A stretch of DNA of 61,072 bases from Symsagittifera roscoffensis (taxonomy: Eukaryota; Xenacoelomorpha; Acoela; Convolutidae): positions 1-61,072 of the forward strand of contig NW_026970948.1 in the NCBI RefSeq assembly GCF_963678635.1. The letters are read 5' to 3'. Below are positions 1 through 11,050 of the stretch, piece after piece; within the stretch, counting starts at the first letter, position 1; each line of letters starts with the position of its first letter. The notes beneath the pieces are model-generated. The model did no database searches. It worked only from the letters and a program-made list of their open reading frames with translations, and was not told where the DNA came from. A program made the translations under genes and the position numbers.

Positions 1-123
1 TAATGCTATCCACCATAGCAAGCAATTAAGTTTTGCAGAGATCAAAAAATGCACCTTGAAAAATCTTTTGGCTCATCGAACTTTTGCTGTTGCGTTTTTA
101 TTGCTGTTAATGGTTCGCTTTTT

Positions 124-639
124 GTTCCGAGCTTCGATACTAAAGTAACGGAATATTTGTGCTCGGGGTGGGCTTTTTTTCTTCAGACAAATTTTGACTT
201 TTTAACTAGCCATTTTTGGCAGAATTTTTTAATTATCATTCAACAGGTATTGTTGTCCTGAGCTTAAATTTGAAAAGATATTTCACATGTGATCATTTTT
301 CGTAGAGTTATGGGGGTTTCAAAATTGCCATTGGGACAATTAACGCGCGATATATTTCGCGCTACTAATGCGTAAGTGGATATTTAATCCGTCTTAAAAA
401 TCGTTGCAAATTGGTTGAAAGAAGCTTATTTGCTATAATTGATTTGTTACAAGGAGCAACATCTATTCTTTTGTACTTTATATGGCGTGTGGGAGGATCA
501 TTTTTATACGAAATTTCAAATTTTAGAGAAAAAAATCATTTTAATTAATTACATTTAATTTTTTTATGACATTACTGCTCTATAAACCTCAAAAGGCAGT
601 CGGAACATTCAGGGCTTTGCCCTGATACGAGCAGTATTG
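124..639 (+). mobile_element. Hairpin-ended non-autonomous element, copy 1
   Basis: The element starts GTTCCGAGCTTCGATAC and ends with a block holding AGTCGGAACATTC, a CAGGGCTTTGCCCTG hairpin and ATACGAGCAGTATTG. The ends share short inverted repeats (GTTCCGA and TCGGAAC). It lies between T-runs on both sides. Relatives occur at 842-1986, 1988-2582, 17222-17685 and, only in the right arm, 51190-51713. Short sub-terminal inverted repeats plus a 3'-end hairpin resemble Helentron-associated (HINE) elements, but class is uncertain. It has no coding capacity. Confidence 0.6.
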
Positions 640-841
640 TTTTTCTTGAAAACTGGAATTTGATTGAATCCAACGTAGCAGGCAGCTTTAGCATTTTTTA
701 AATTCGGCCTTCAAAGCAAGTAAATAAAAGGTTCCCTGATAAATGCTTTTTGTCACCTGATCTTTTTGAACTTAAAAATAAACGTTTTGACGGATTTTTT
801 TAATGCTAAGAACAGGCAAAGTCCTGAGATGGAACTTAATT

Positions 842-1986
842 GTTACGTCTGTCGATGAAAGTGACGAAATATTTTTGCGCGGGCTATTTTTTCTCCCTTG
901 ACATTTCTCGACTTTTTAACTAGCCATTTTTGGGCCACTTTTAAAATCATCTATTGAGCTCACGTTAGTTATGAGGTTTTATAAAAAGTCAAGTTGGGAT
1001 ATTTAATGTTCCATATATTTTGTACTAATAAAGAGTGAGCTTTTTTTCAATTCGAGCGAGGTTTGAATAGAGGAATATTTGTTGTTCTAATGAAAATGCC
1101 TCTGCATACTAAACATATCACTGAGAATTGTTATTTAAATAGCGTGCTTTAGCGTACTGAGAATTGTGCTTTAAATAGCGAGAATTGAACAGAAGAATAT
1201 TTGTTGTTCTAATAAAAACGCCTCTGCATGTTAAACATATCACTGAGAATTGTGTTTTAAAGAGTGCTTTAGTGTACTGAGAATTCTGCTTTAAATAGCG
1301 AGAAGTGAACAGAGGAATTTTTGTTGTTCTAATTAAAACGCCTCTGCATGTTAAACATATCACTGAGAATTGGGTGCTGGACATCAAGCCGACTAGACTT
1401 TAAGCTGGATTGTAAAATTAGAGACTTTAAGCCGAATAGTTCCTCATAAAGTCGTGAAATATGACTAATTTGAAAACTTTTTTGAAGAATTTCTGAACTT
1501 CATGATCTGTCTCCACTAGTTATTGGCGTTTTCGTAAAATTTAAACCTCCAAATCATGTTTCGGAAATTTGAAAAATAGAACATGGTTGAAGGCAATTTT
1601 CATGTTTATAATTAATACAATTGAAAAACCGGCTGATGTTTTTAAAGGATGCCAATCAGAAGTGATGCATTGTCATGAATAACGCTTATTATGGACTAAG
1701 CATGCTTAAATTTTTGAAAAGCAACGTTTAGCAGATGATTAAATAGTGTTTTGAGGTGCTTGTAAAGTTTTAATTTCGGCTTGAATTCCTTTTGGCCTGT
1801 TGTCCAAGACCCTTGAAAATTGTGCTTTAAATAGCGTGCCAAGGATGATTTTCAAAACAAAGTTTAAAAAAAATTAAAAAGTTTTTTTGAAAGTTTCATC
1901 AATTTTTGTTCAAATCAAAGTTTGTCCCATATATGTTGAGAGGCAGTCGAAACATTGCTAACGTTGCTATTATTTGAGCTGTCTTG
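842..1986 (+). mobile_element. Diverged, enlarged member of the hairpin-ended family
   Basis: The 5' portion (GTTACGTCTGTCGATG, then a shared ACTTTTTAACTAGCCATTTT block near 910-930) aligns with copy 1. The 3' end carries AGGCAGTCGAAACATTG near 1941. The interior has expanded and contains a tandem repeat at 1083-1376. Just before it, 811-837 resembles an inverted 3' hairpin end of the same family, so insertions are stacked. No ORF of substance. Confidence 0.45.
1083..1376. repeat. Tandem repeat of ~130 bp, copy number differs between arms
   Basis: Units share TTGTTGTTCTAATAAAAACG, a CCTCTGCATGTTAAACATATC segment and TTTAAATAGCG. The left arm has about three copies; the right arm (about 53030-53225) has one fewer, explaining about 130 bp of the arm length difference. 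Non-coding. Confidence 0.7.
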
Positions 1987-1987
1987 T

Positions 1988-2582
1988 TGTTCCAATTTTC
2001 GAAGAAAGTCAGAAATCTACATGCTTAGTGTGGTTTTTATTTTGTAGACCTTTTTTCAAATTAACATTTGCACCCTTGGGGCATCGATCCTTGACACTTC
2101 GTCATCCCGAGTAGCACGCACATCACTATTTTAACCTAACCCTCTGAAAAGAATCCGAATAAAAAATCTCGCTTAATGCGTTGATGTTGGATTGCTGTAA
2201 CGCGATTTATTTATGCTTTTAATTTTTTTGCGCAATACAAAATCGCTCCCGGAAAAAACTGGTGTGTGCTTCAAACCAATATTTGAGACTTTTATAAAGG
2301 ATCGTTTAGATCTTTTGCAGCTGGTCGATCAACAATTTTGGTAAAATCTGAATAAATTTTGTTTAAAATGTTCTTCTAAGTTTTGCATTTTGGAGAGTAA
2401 AAAATTGAATTTGGCGTTTAATTTTCTCCATATGTGTAAGATTTAGGTTTTAACACTTGAAATTTGATTTTATCAGCCTACAGTTCATAGTTTGTCAATA
2501 CTTCAATTAATAAAAATTTATTCGAGTCCATTAAAGGGCAGTCGAACCGAACCTCTCAGGGTTTTGCTCAGATACGAGCAGT
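1988..2582 (+). mobile_element. Third tandem member of the hairpin-ended family
   Basis: Starts GTTCCAATTTTCGAAGAAAGTC and ends with GGGCAGTCGAACCG, a CTCAGGG...CTCAG hairpin and ATACGAGCAGTTTT. It abuts the preceding member, giving a head-to-tail array of three. Interior is AT-rich and non-coding. Confidence 0.45.
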
Positions 2583-3064
2583 TTTAATGTTGGAAGAGGC
2601 TGGAACTAAAAAGGACTCATGACTTCTTGTCCGATTCTACGTAACCAAAGAAAACATGGGGAGGGTAAATCAAAAAAATATTAAGGTCTTGTTGGTTGTG
2701 ATTTGGATTCCACAAAAACATTAGAAACACTTGTCTCGATACTGGTCGGAAATTTGGCGTCAAGAAAAATTGTCATTGCATCAAAAGAAGTTGTCTGTGG
2801 AAACGGAACACATAAGGTTATAAAAAAAGTGCTCTGATTTGCCAACTCTTCAATATCGTATAAAATTTAACTAGATTATTTGAAACTGGTCAAAAACACG
2901 GTCTTATTTTTTTTCTGATAATCTAACGAATTTTCATACGACGTTGAGCAGTTATATTCTTAGAGCAATTTTCATGAAAAACCGAAAGCAAAGCTTTTAG
3001 CGACTTTTAAATGAGTTTTATAAGTTTTTTTAATCGTATAAATTGACTATAAGCTAAGGCATTT

Positions 3065-3470
3065 CTTCAATGGAGTGCGTAGAAATTTTTCTGGGGGAGG
3101 GATGTTTTCAAAAGGAAGAGTTGAAAATTTTGTAGACCGTTTTGTAGGTCGACCTTTTTTTGCTTTTCCGAGCTCTCTGATAATGATATATGAAACCGTT
3201 CTGCCAAAAAAAATTGCGCCGCAGTCAAATTTTAAAAAAAAGGCTCAAAACGACGTTTTAAGAACTTTAAAAAAAATTTGACCAAAAATTTGCGTTTTTC
3301 GGCGCCCGCTCTCCCCTCAAACGCTCTCCCCAAGGCGCCTTTAGAAAGGTTGGCGCCCAAAGCGCCTTTAGAAGGGATCTTTAGAAAAATTTGACAGAGC
3401 TGAAGGAAAATAATTCAACCCCCATACCCCCCCCCCCCTCTTTCCAACCCAAATATTTTAAGCACATGAA
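3065..3470. repeat. Dispersed repeat with GGCGCC blocks and a G-rich end
   Basis: The left edge is CAATGGAGTGCGTAG here and CAGTGGCGTGCGTAG in the right arm, resembling a transposon terminus. The interior holds TTTGACCAAAAATTTGCG, a CGGCGCCCGCTC-type segment and repeated AAGGCGCCTTTAGAA motifs, seen in other forms at 5602-5830, 6430-6720, 13920-14118 and 57404-57766. It ends near a C-run at 3430. A 68-codon reading frame inside is repeat sequence, not a gene. The stretch 3470-4370 after it is plain AT-rich DNA. Confidence 0.45.
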
Positions 3471-4980
3471 GTAAATTGAGTTTGCTTGCCTTTGAATTCG
3501 TGGTTTTGATTTTTAAATGCATAAAATTAAAATGTTCACCATCGGATTATTTGAGGTGAAGAGTCCTTCATGTATGTTTTTTTCAGCTGTTGATTCCAGA
3601 CTCGATATGATTTGGATGATAGTCGAACTGTTGAAAAAGAATCTCTTATCGCTTCGTCGGATTTTCTCGTCCAATTTTTTTTTAAACCGCAAGACTGCAG
3701 TTGATTGATTTAAATTCTTGAACTCTTTCTTTTGTTAATAAAAATCATCTTAACAAGACTTTATGAGCTATGAAATTCTTTTATGACAATCAACAAAATT
3801 CACATGTTTTTTGTCATAATTGAGCAAAATTCTCTCTTGGTTGACACAAAAATGATATTTAATATTTTTCTCATCTGCTTAATTTAATAGCTTTGTTTGT
3901 ACCAAGATTGGCTAAATTTGTACTTTAATAAAAAGCCAGCCGTTTTGGTGTGTTTTTACCATTTTGCAGTTAGAATGAATAAATCATAAGCAGATGACGA
4001 ATTACTGATGGCCATTTTTTAGTTTAAATTGACGAAAGTCCAAAAAATCGATATTTTGAACCACCTACAAAATCGATTCCTGTAGCTGAAAATTTTTAAG
4101 CCATTCCATTATTTCGCCTTTGTAGGATGAAAAATCCTCGAGCTTAAATCTTTCGCTAAGATTCGATCAATTTTTGGAGAAAAGGAATTTGTCGACTAAT
4201 TGGTCCAATTTAAAGGCCGCCAATATTTAAAAAAAAAAACAATTGCCGGATTTAAAATTTATTGTTTTATTTTCTTTATTTATCAGTTTTTTAGTACGAA
4301 TTGTTTAAAATAGATTAAGTTTAATTAAATTTGCTATCGTACCGTTGACGTGAAGGAGACCCGAACAATTACCGAATCGGCAACAAAAGGACTCGCGTCT
4401 CTTTAAATTACATTTTCGACTCGAGAGTGACAAAAAGATGCGTCAAGAGAGAATATGTGTTGGTGCCATTGATAAAATTGGTAACAGCCAAATTTAAAAA
4501 TACAATTCATAAAAGTAGCTATCAATAAGACAACTACAAGACAATAACCAGTCTGTGAGTTATAATACCAGAATTATTACCAGTTTTCAGTCGGTGAAAA
4601 ACAAAAACATACCAAAAGAGGTGAACAATTTTGCCAGTTGGTCCATTTTTATTGATCACTACTAAAAAGCAGAATAGTTCTTTAGTTATGAATTAGCATT
4701 GATGATGAGCTAATTGACCACTTCAAAACTTGTTATAATTGTTGAAAGTATTCTTTTTGCCAAAGCTGTGTTCATTTTACAATAAATTTTACATAACTTA
4801 GCAATATAATTTGTTGGCCCCATGGTGTGAAAAACGAAGTGGCATAGTTGTAAAGATATAAATTATAAACTGAAAAATTATAACACCTGGTTTGAACAAC
4901 TTAGCAGTTTATTGTCTGATGGTTCCGTGGGCACAGAACATCACATCAAAAAAACTCAATATATTTTCATAACTCATACT

Positions 4981-5017
4981 TATAAATACTAAAAAATACC
5001 AGTTGTACGTGCTCAGT
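4981..5017 (+). promoter_or_regulatory. Core promoter of the left IGFBP-like gene (TATA + TCAGT initiator)
   Basis: TATAAATA at 4981-4988 is followed by TCAGT at 5013-5017, with the initiator A at 5015, 34 bp from the TATA start. That spacing fits an animal TATA-Inr promoter, and TCAGT is the arthropod-type initiator. Predicted transcription start is near 5015, giving a ~163-nt leader before the ATG at 5178. A second TCAGT at 5031 is an alternative start. Confidence 0.6.
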
Positions 5018-5177
5018 GGCAGTCATTATTTCAGTCTGTGATTTTACTTGGCAATTGAATTTTATTGACCCCACTTTCATATATTTGTCAGTTTACCGAC
5101 AAGACCTTGCAAAATATCTGAAGCTGTTACTTAAAAAAGGCTCAAGAACTTTTTGACTGAAGAAGAAGGCCTACAAA

Positions 5178-8100
5178 ATGGCTTTTTGCGACCGAGTTTT
5201 TAGCCCAAATGGCAATAATATTATCCACTCCACAGTGTTCCAGTTTTTACCCCTGCTCGCGACGATACTGGTTGCAGTCCAGATCAGAGAAGTGTCGGGG
5301 TACATTGTGCCCAAAGGGTCCCTCCAGAAGGAGGACTCAAGCAGTGAAAGGCAGTTGGGAGGGGGAGGGGGGAGAGTGCAGTGTCTGCCGTGTGAGTCCA
5401 CAGTGTGTGGGGATTGGCGTAAGATGGACTGTAAGCATGGGTTCATAAAGGACGCCTGCGACTGCTGTTTCCAGTGCGCTCGCTTCCCAGGAGAATTATG
5501 CGGAGGTAAACTATTGCTCTTTTACTGAATATACTGAATATATAGCCCCCAACCCAGTAAAAAAAATATAGCCCTAACGGTGGTTTTATCATTATGTGGG
5601 CCAGGTGTGGATCTAGAATTTCTCGAATGGAGGCGAAGACAAAATTTTGAATGCGTGTTTAGGCACTTTTAGGCATTTTTAGAAGTTTTTAGTCTTTTTT
5701 TTTCGAAAATTTTGACCAAAAAATTACGTTTTTTCGGCGCGCGCTCCCCCCCTAAAATTAGTATATATATTGGCGCCTCACTTCAGAAAAATTTTAAAAG
5801 CGCATTTAGAAAAATTAAAAGACCAGTAAGCCAAAAAAAAAGTAATCTCAAAGTGGAACAAAGAAGTGCCAAACTGATCTTATAAAATCCCCCTCATAAA
5901 AAACTGTATTTAACAAAAGAAGGGAGCAAAATATAAACTTGACCTTGAATTAATTCTTTTTTTGTCCTCAAATTGTTGTGTCCACTGTTTGTTAATTTTT
6001 GGCCGTTGTGATTTCAGTGGGGACTGAAATGGGTATAACTCAGACTTCCCAAGTATTTAAAGAACACCATTGTATATATATGGTCTATTTCGTTGCTACC
6101 AGCCTATAATTATGTTTTAAAAACAACACTTATTGCTTTCAGGTTCGCAGAATGTGTACGGGACGTGTGGTATCGGCACCTACTGTCGTTATGCTTACAA
6201 TTCAGTCGGCCAGGAGACGCAGCAGAGTGCTGGAACATGTTACGAAGTGGAGGGGCTGCCTGACAAGGAACACTATGTGCCGAGGGGTGTGTGGGTCATA
6301 CCACCTGGGGTCAATTTCAACCCAGAGAAAGCAGCAGGTCAGTAACATTTGAAGCCGTCACTTCATGTCTGTATATCAAATACAAGTTTCAAGGTCAACG
6401 TAGATAGCACCATGTAGATAATGCATAATGATCAGTAGCGGATATAGGGGGAACGCTCCCCCTCTAAGTTTTGAGAAATCATTTTTTGGGACCTGGTGCA
6501 GTTTTGAGATATCATTTTTTTGGGACCTGGTACAGTTTTGAGAGATATCATTTTTTTGGAACCTGGTACAGTTTTGAGATATCATTTTTTGGCTGACCGA
6601 GCCCCTAAATTTTTTAAAGGAACTTTTTTGGCGCCAAATAAAATAATTTTGAAATGAGAGCGCGCTCCGAAAAAACGAAGTTTTTTTGGTCAAACTGTTT
6701 GAAATTTTTGATTTTTCGTCTAAATTTGAACGAATTAAGCTACCGAGTAACGTTTGTTGTATATGAAAATTAGCAATTTCGGCTAAAAAACTTGATTTTA
6801 CTGAAAGCTTCATTCAGCTCTTCTCTAGCAAAAAAAAAATATTTAGAATTTTTAATGCACTAAATTTGTACGCGTTCGTATAGTTGAATCATTACACAAC
6901 GTACAAAAAAAGACATTAACTTGAAGAAAAAAGAACTTTTTTCTGAGAATGTGGTCGGAACATTCTGCTATTTGATCAACATTCTGAACAAGAATCCATA
7001 CTTTCACAGCAACCGGCTATCCTTGTTTTTTTTTTATTGTTAATCTTTAACAGTGTATCAAATATTGAGCATCTCATGTAAAAAAAATGTAAAAAAAACT
7101 GCCTGCCAGTTTCATGCTGGTTTTCAAAAATGCTCAGTAAAAAATCTTAATTTGCAGGAAACCCGAAGGAGCCAAAACCAGACAAACCATACGTGAAGCC
7201 TAAGCCGAACAAACAATTGTATCCATGGGACGAGTACCCGTGGCTCAACGATGGCCCCAACAACCCCAGCGGAGATCCCAGCTGCAAGGCTCAGTGCACA
7301 CCGGAACTGTGCGGAAGAGACAAACGGGCAGTGTGCTCAGCTACCAACAGGTGCTTTGATTTTTTCGCAAAGCTTTTTTTAAATATTTACTTAGAAGCAA
7401 TAAAAATTAATCAGTTGCTTTGAAAGTAGATGCTACAGTTTTTTTGATGTTTATTCTGGCAAAAAAAATGTCGGCAGCAAGTTTTTCAAAAAGATTGACC
7501 ACAAAACATTATTTTGAGTTTTTGAGACCTGATAAAATTTACTTGATACTTGATACTAAGCAAAAAAACCCGCCCGAATTGAAAGTTCAAAGAGAAAGTT
7601 CGATGTTATTTTTTCCTCAGTCGAGACAGCCGAGATATGCCCAATTTTGGTCGTGCCGGACGAAACATATCTAAGCTGAGTAGAACAAAGTTAATGAGCG
7701 CTTTTGTATTTTAAGAGCGCCACTTTTGACCGAAACTTACCCAAAATTTATCGATTACGTCTCAAATGCCATAATTCCCAAATTGCATAAAAATGAAAAG
7801 TTTCCCAAATGGCGTAAATTTCATGCAACAGTAGCATTAGAAAAATCGAGAACAACTTTTTTGAAAACAAGAAAATTAGTCAAGTTGCGAGTTCAAGTAT
7901 TGATTGACATTTTATTTTGAAAAAAAATGTAGAATTTTTCATCAGAAGCAAAAAACATCAGATTGCGGTTGTTGATAAGCTTCTTGAGGTCAATTTTTCC
8001 GACAAATTTGTCTCATAACATTTGTTTGAAAGCCATTAATTCCAAATCTTCTTCACATGTTTTCGTTTCTGACAAAATGTTAGAATTAGAAATTGATAAC

Positions 8101-10241
8101 GTTTGATTTACAATGAAAACTTGAAATTTAAGCCATTTGGAAAAAGTTTCAATATTATGCCATTTGGGAATTATGCCATTTGGGAAGTTACGAGTTTATC
8201 AGCGGTTGGATCAAATGCAAATCTGGCCGAGAAGATTGAAACAAAACTCGAGAAACTCTACCTGAGACGTCAGAACAAAACGTAACGCTCCATAATTTTT
8301 CTTAAACGTTTACTTGGACAACTTCAGTTTTGCGTTTCCTTTTTTACTTATCCACAGAAAATTTATTCAATCATTTTTTGCGAATACTTCAGAACCTCAT
8401 GAAGAAGATTTCACTTCATTTTGAAGTCACTTTGAAAGGTTTTTGATGGTTAATTCATCAAAGCAATCAAATATAACTCTAGCTGTCATTTTAAATGGTT
8501 GAATTCGATTTTTGGATGAAGAAGAAATTACTGTTCTCAGTCGGTAAAATGACCAAATATTTACCATGTGTTGTTTTTTGGCTATGGGTCAGAATTTGAT
8601 TGGAAAATTATTGAATTTGAAGAAGATGAGCGGCACGGTATCCAAGTTAGGTGGAGTTTAACCAATTCTGTCTCAAATAAAAATTAATTCATAAATCAGG
8701 TGGCTAAAATTAGCAAAACGAAACAAAAACGACAATTTGCTGCACTTAAGTCCATAGCATAGTTTACTAATTTAATTTATTTTTTTTTGATAGTAAGTTT
8801 TGATGTATATTGAATCTTTTGGTGACATCGAAACGCGCCCAAAAACAGGGTTAATTCAATTTTTGAGTAATCATATTCATTAATATTTCAATGTTTTTTT
8901 CAATGCTCAATGATATGTTCGAGAATGGTCAGTCTGTTCAAGGGTAGCATACTCCGACCACAAAGATTTAGGAAAACCAATACAACAATTTTTGTTTTTT
9001 GAATTTAGTTCAGAAAGTTTTTTTGTAAAAAAAAATCGAAAACAAACTTGGAAAATTTTTGTGTATATTAGTCAGATTTTTATTGAGCTCAGTCTGTAAA
9101 CGCATGTTACTCGTCAATTTTGCATCATTTGTATGGTGAAATTTTTGGAACCGTTTTTCTCGGCAGTGAGATAAGTTTTCTGATTTTGTTTCGAATCCGA
9201 AACGCATCCAATTAGGTGTTAATATTATACTACACTAACACTTGATCCCCACAAGCTTCTTTGAGATTTTCTGAAACATTTTTCTAAGCATGCCCTCTGC
9301 TCTTGTTGAAACCATCAAAAAAATCAAAAACAATTAAAATCATTCAGAAGGGCCCAAAAGTAGTAGTTTTGTAGTTTTGACACAACTGCTCAAAAATTGG
9401 AATGTTACACATCGCATTTTTCTGGATAAACTAGGCTCTTATTGTATATTGTGGCAGCTCGGAAAATCAGTCAATTTAGTCGACCTAAAATAACTTTGTG
9501 AACATATTTTTTCATAAGGTCATCGTTGAAGAAACCACTATAGTCAATATGGTGCACAAAAAAAAACGACTAATCCATAGTCTGGACAGGGTTTTAAGTC
9601 GCGGACAATTTCTGGAAATACCAAAAAATTATAAGGTGTGATAATGTCTGGTAATTGCATGTATAGGGTATACAGTGAGCCAGAGAGGTGTGAGAACCAG
9701 TGTCACCACACCAGCTGTCTGGCCTGCTCTTACGCCATAGACATCGCTCACTGTGGCCAGTGTGGCCCCAAGGACAACAGCTGTCTGAAGAAGTTCGGAG
9801 TGTGCATCAAAGCACTGAGGAGGAAGCTACAGCTGCACAAGAACAAAGACAAACAACAGCCCACCAGCCTCAGTCCTCCTGTGAGTAAATCAACCACTAC
9901 TTTTTAATCAATTACAACATTCTTGTATTTAATTGAATTCGTGCAACAAAAAATTAATGCACGCCATTTTTTATGTGAGCATCTTTTCAAAAAAAAAAAC
10001 TAAAAAAAATGCCATGAATGTTGCAAATCAATAGTAAAAAATTAATAATCTAAGAAAACATGATTTTCAGTCTTTTCATCGAAAAGCAGTGGTTTAATAT
10101 ATAAAAAAAAAAAAATTGCGACTTAATTCGCCAATTTACCACAGGCTGGTTGAACTTTCTCAATCAACGTGTTTGTTTGTTTGTTTTCAGGATGGCCTGA
10201 AGTTCGCGTGTTCAATCCCAGCCTGTCCCAAAGAAGTGTGA
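5178..10241 (+). CDS. Secreted IGFBP-domain cysteine-rich protein, five exons (left copy)
   Basis: Coding exons are 5178-5505, 6143-6337, 7158-7350, 9667-9880 and 10191-10241: 981 nt, 326 residues plus TGA. Every junction is GT-AG and phases match (1, 1, 2, 0). The start ATG has context ACAAAATGG. Residues ~20-37 form a hydrophobic signal segment. Residues ~69-110 carry the IGFBP N-terminal pattern: CLPC, spaced cysteines, DACDCCFQCA and GELCGG. A second cysteine-bearing stretch follows to ~142, then a Pro/Lys-rich linker (~176-200), a cysteine-rich C-terminal module (~217-286), a basic RRKLQLHKNK segment and a short CSIPACPKEV tail. IGFBP-type modules in invertebrate secreted proteins bind insulin-like peptides or act as matricellular factors; the ligand here is unknown. 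It is not a canonical vertebrate IGFBP, since the C-terminal half does not look like thyroglobulin type 1. The duplicate is at 43679-48742. Confidence 0.88.
5602..5830 (-). mobile_element. CAGGTGTGGATCTAG-ended repeat inside intron 1
   Basis: The end CAGGTGTGGATCTAGAATTT is the reverse complement of the GAAAATCCTAGATCCACCCCTG-type ends at 14118, 57220 and 57766. It is followed by TTTTTAG repeats, a GACCAAAAAATTACG block, CGGCGCGCGCTCC and TATATATTGGCGCC, in the order seen at 57404-57766 but reversed. The far end is not clear. Non-coding and shared by both arms. Confidence 0.5.
6430..6720 (+). repeat. Repeat in intron 2 with four ~40-bp tandem units
   Basis: Begins CAGTAGCGGATATAGG, a variant of the CAGGGGCGGAT terminus. 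Four tandem units of TTTTGGGACCTGGTACAG plus TTTTGAGATATCA lie at 6463-6596, followed by a GGCGCCAAATAAAATAATTT block and the GAGCGCGCTCC motif. The tandem units create a spurious ~145-codon frame on the minus strand. The mirror copy is near 47200-47495. Confidence 0.55.
7690..8195. repeat. Imperfect fold-back with CCATTTGGGAA motifs in intron 3
   Basis: ATAATTCCCAAATTGCAT and TTTCCCAAATGGCGTAAATTTC at ~7770-7822 face ATGCCATTTGGGAATTATGC and GCCATTTGGGAAG at ~8157-8188. The copies form a loose inverted repeat of ~400 bp that could be a decayed MITE. The rest of intron 3 (to 9666) is AT-rich with no gene. Confidence 0.4.
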
Positions 10242-10649
10242 TCACAATAATTTTCATATTTGATGCCAATGCACTACAACAAAACCAACTCCCGGGCGCA
10301 GCAAACGAGTCAAAACTGATCAGCCAAAACAAACCAGCCAAGATTCATTTTTGATAACTCGTATCAATTGATATGCAACTCTCGATGACTTTTCTCACTT
10401 TCCCAACTTATGAATTTGCGACTCAAAATGACATCATCCTTTAAAATATTTAACTTGTTGCTGTTTGCTTAACATTTACAGCTGATTGAAAACCATTGCG
10501 AGGAATTTCAAAAAGGTTCTCGATTTTATAGAAGTTTTAGTTTGCACTAATTTGCCTCTTTTTCTTTCCCGACAACCAGCTAACCTATTTTTAGAATAAC
10601 TGTTTTGATGATAATAACTATTTTGTAATTAAAAATTGTATAAATTACG

Positions 10650-10655
10650 AATAAA
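10650..10655 (+). terminator. Polyadenylation signal AATAAA, left IGFBP-like gene
   Basis: AATAAA lies 409 nt after the stop codon at 10241, in AT-rich 3' UTR. It is the best-placed canonical signal; the mirror copy is at 43265-43270. A further AATAAA near 10726 is an alternative. Confidence 0.45.
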
Positions 10656-10859
10656 ACAAGCACAATTGAATTAAATTTCAAGTTGCTTTTTGTTTCTTTT
10701 GAAGAGTTTGTTGTTACAAAGACAGCAATAAATTTATTAGAGCTTGGAAGAAAATAAAATAAAATTTGATTCCATGAAAATCTGCCCTATTAAAATCCAA
10801 TCTACCCTATGCCACTCTACCCTAAGTTCAGTAATAAATTTAATTGGTCAGAAATAACT

Positions 10860-11050
10860 GAGCCGACTACCTCAATTTAAGGTCTGCGGTGGGGTCACTA
10901 TGCGAGCGTCACCGCTTAGCGACAATAACTGGCTCTAATTTTCATATAGATTCCTACCCTTTGTTGGCAAGCTCGCAAAACGTTGGCGCGACTGCGGAGA
11001 CCGCTTTTTTGCTGTTATCGCTCCGTCCTAAATGATTACCTTTTGTTGCG
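10860..11050. other. GC-rich island with potential stems
   Basis: In an AT-rich background this ~190 bp is noticeably GC-richer. GCGGTG at 10886-10891 pairs with CACCGC at 10910-10915, and GAGCC at 10860-10864 with GGCTC at 10931-10935. On the minus strand TCGCTAAGCGGTGA resembles a tRNA-type A box, but no B box is visible. It could be a SINE or a structured RNA remnant; function unknown. Both arms carry it (right ~42870-43060). Confidence 0.3.

Noticed and set aside
2130-2150. AACCTAACCCTC resembling telomeric repeat
   Set aside because: A single short occurrence, not an array, so not evidence of a telomere.
3075-3281. 68-codon frame near 3.1 kb
   Set aside because: It lies wholly inside a dispersed repeat; the right-arm counterpart has lost the frame.
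5171-5446. 91-codon minus-strand frame and 79-codon shifted frame over exon 1
   Set aside because: Antisense and out-of-frame shadows of the IGFBP-like exon. The sense frame has the cysteine pattern and correct splice phases.
6376-6813. 145-codon minus-strand frame in intron 2
   Set aside because: It runs through four tandem repeat units and transposon sequence; its composition is repetitive and its position is intronic.
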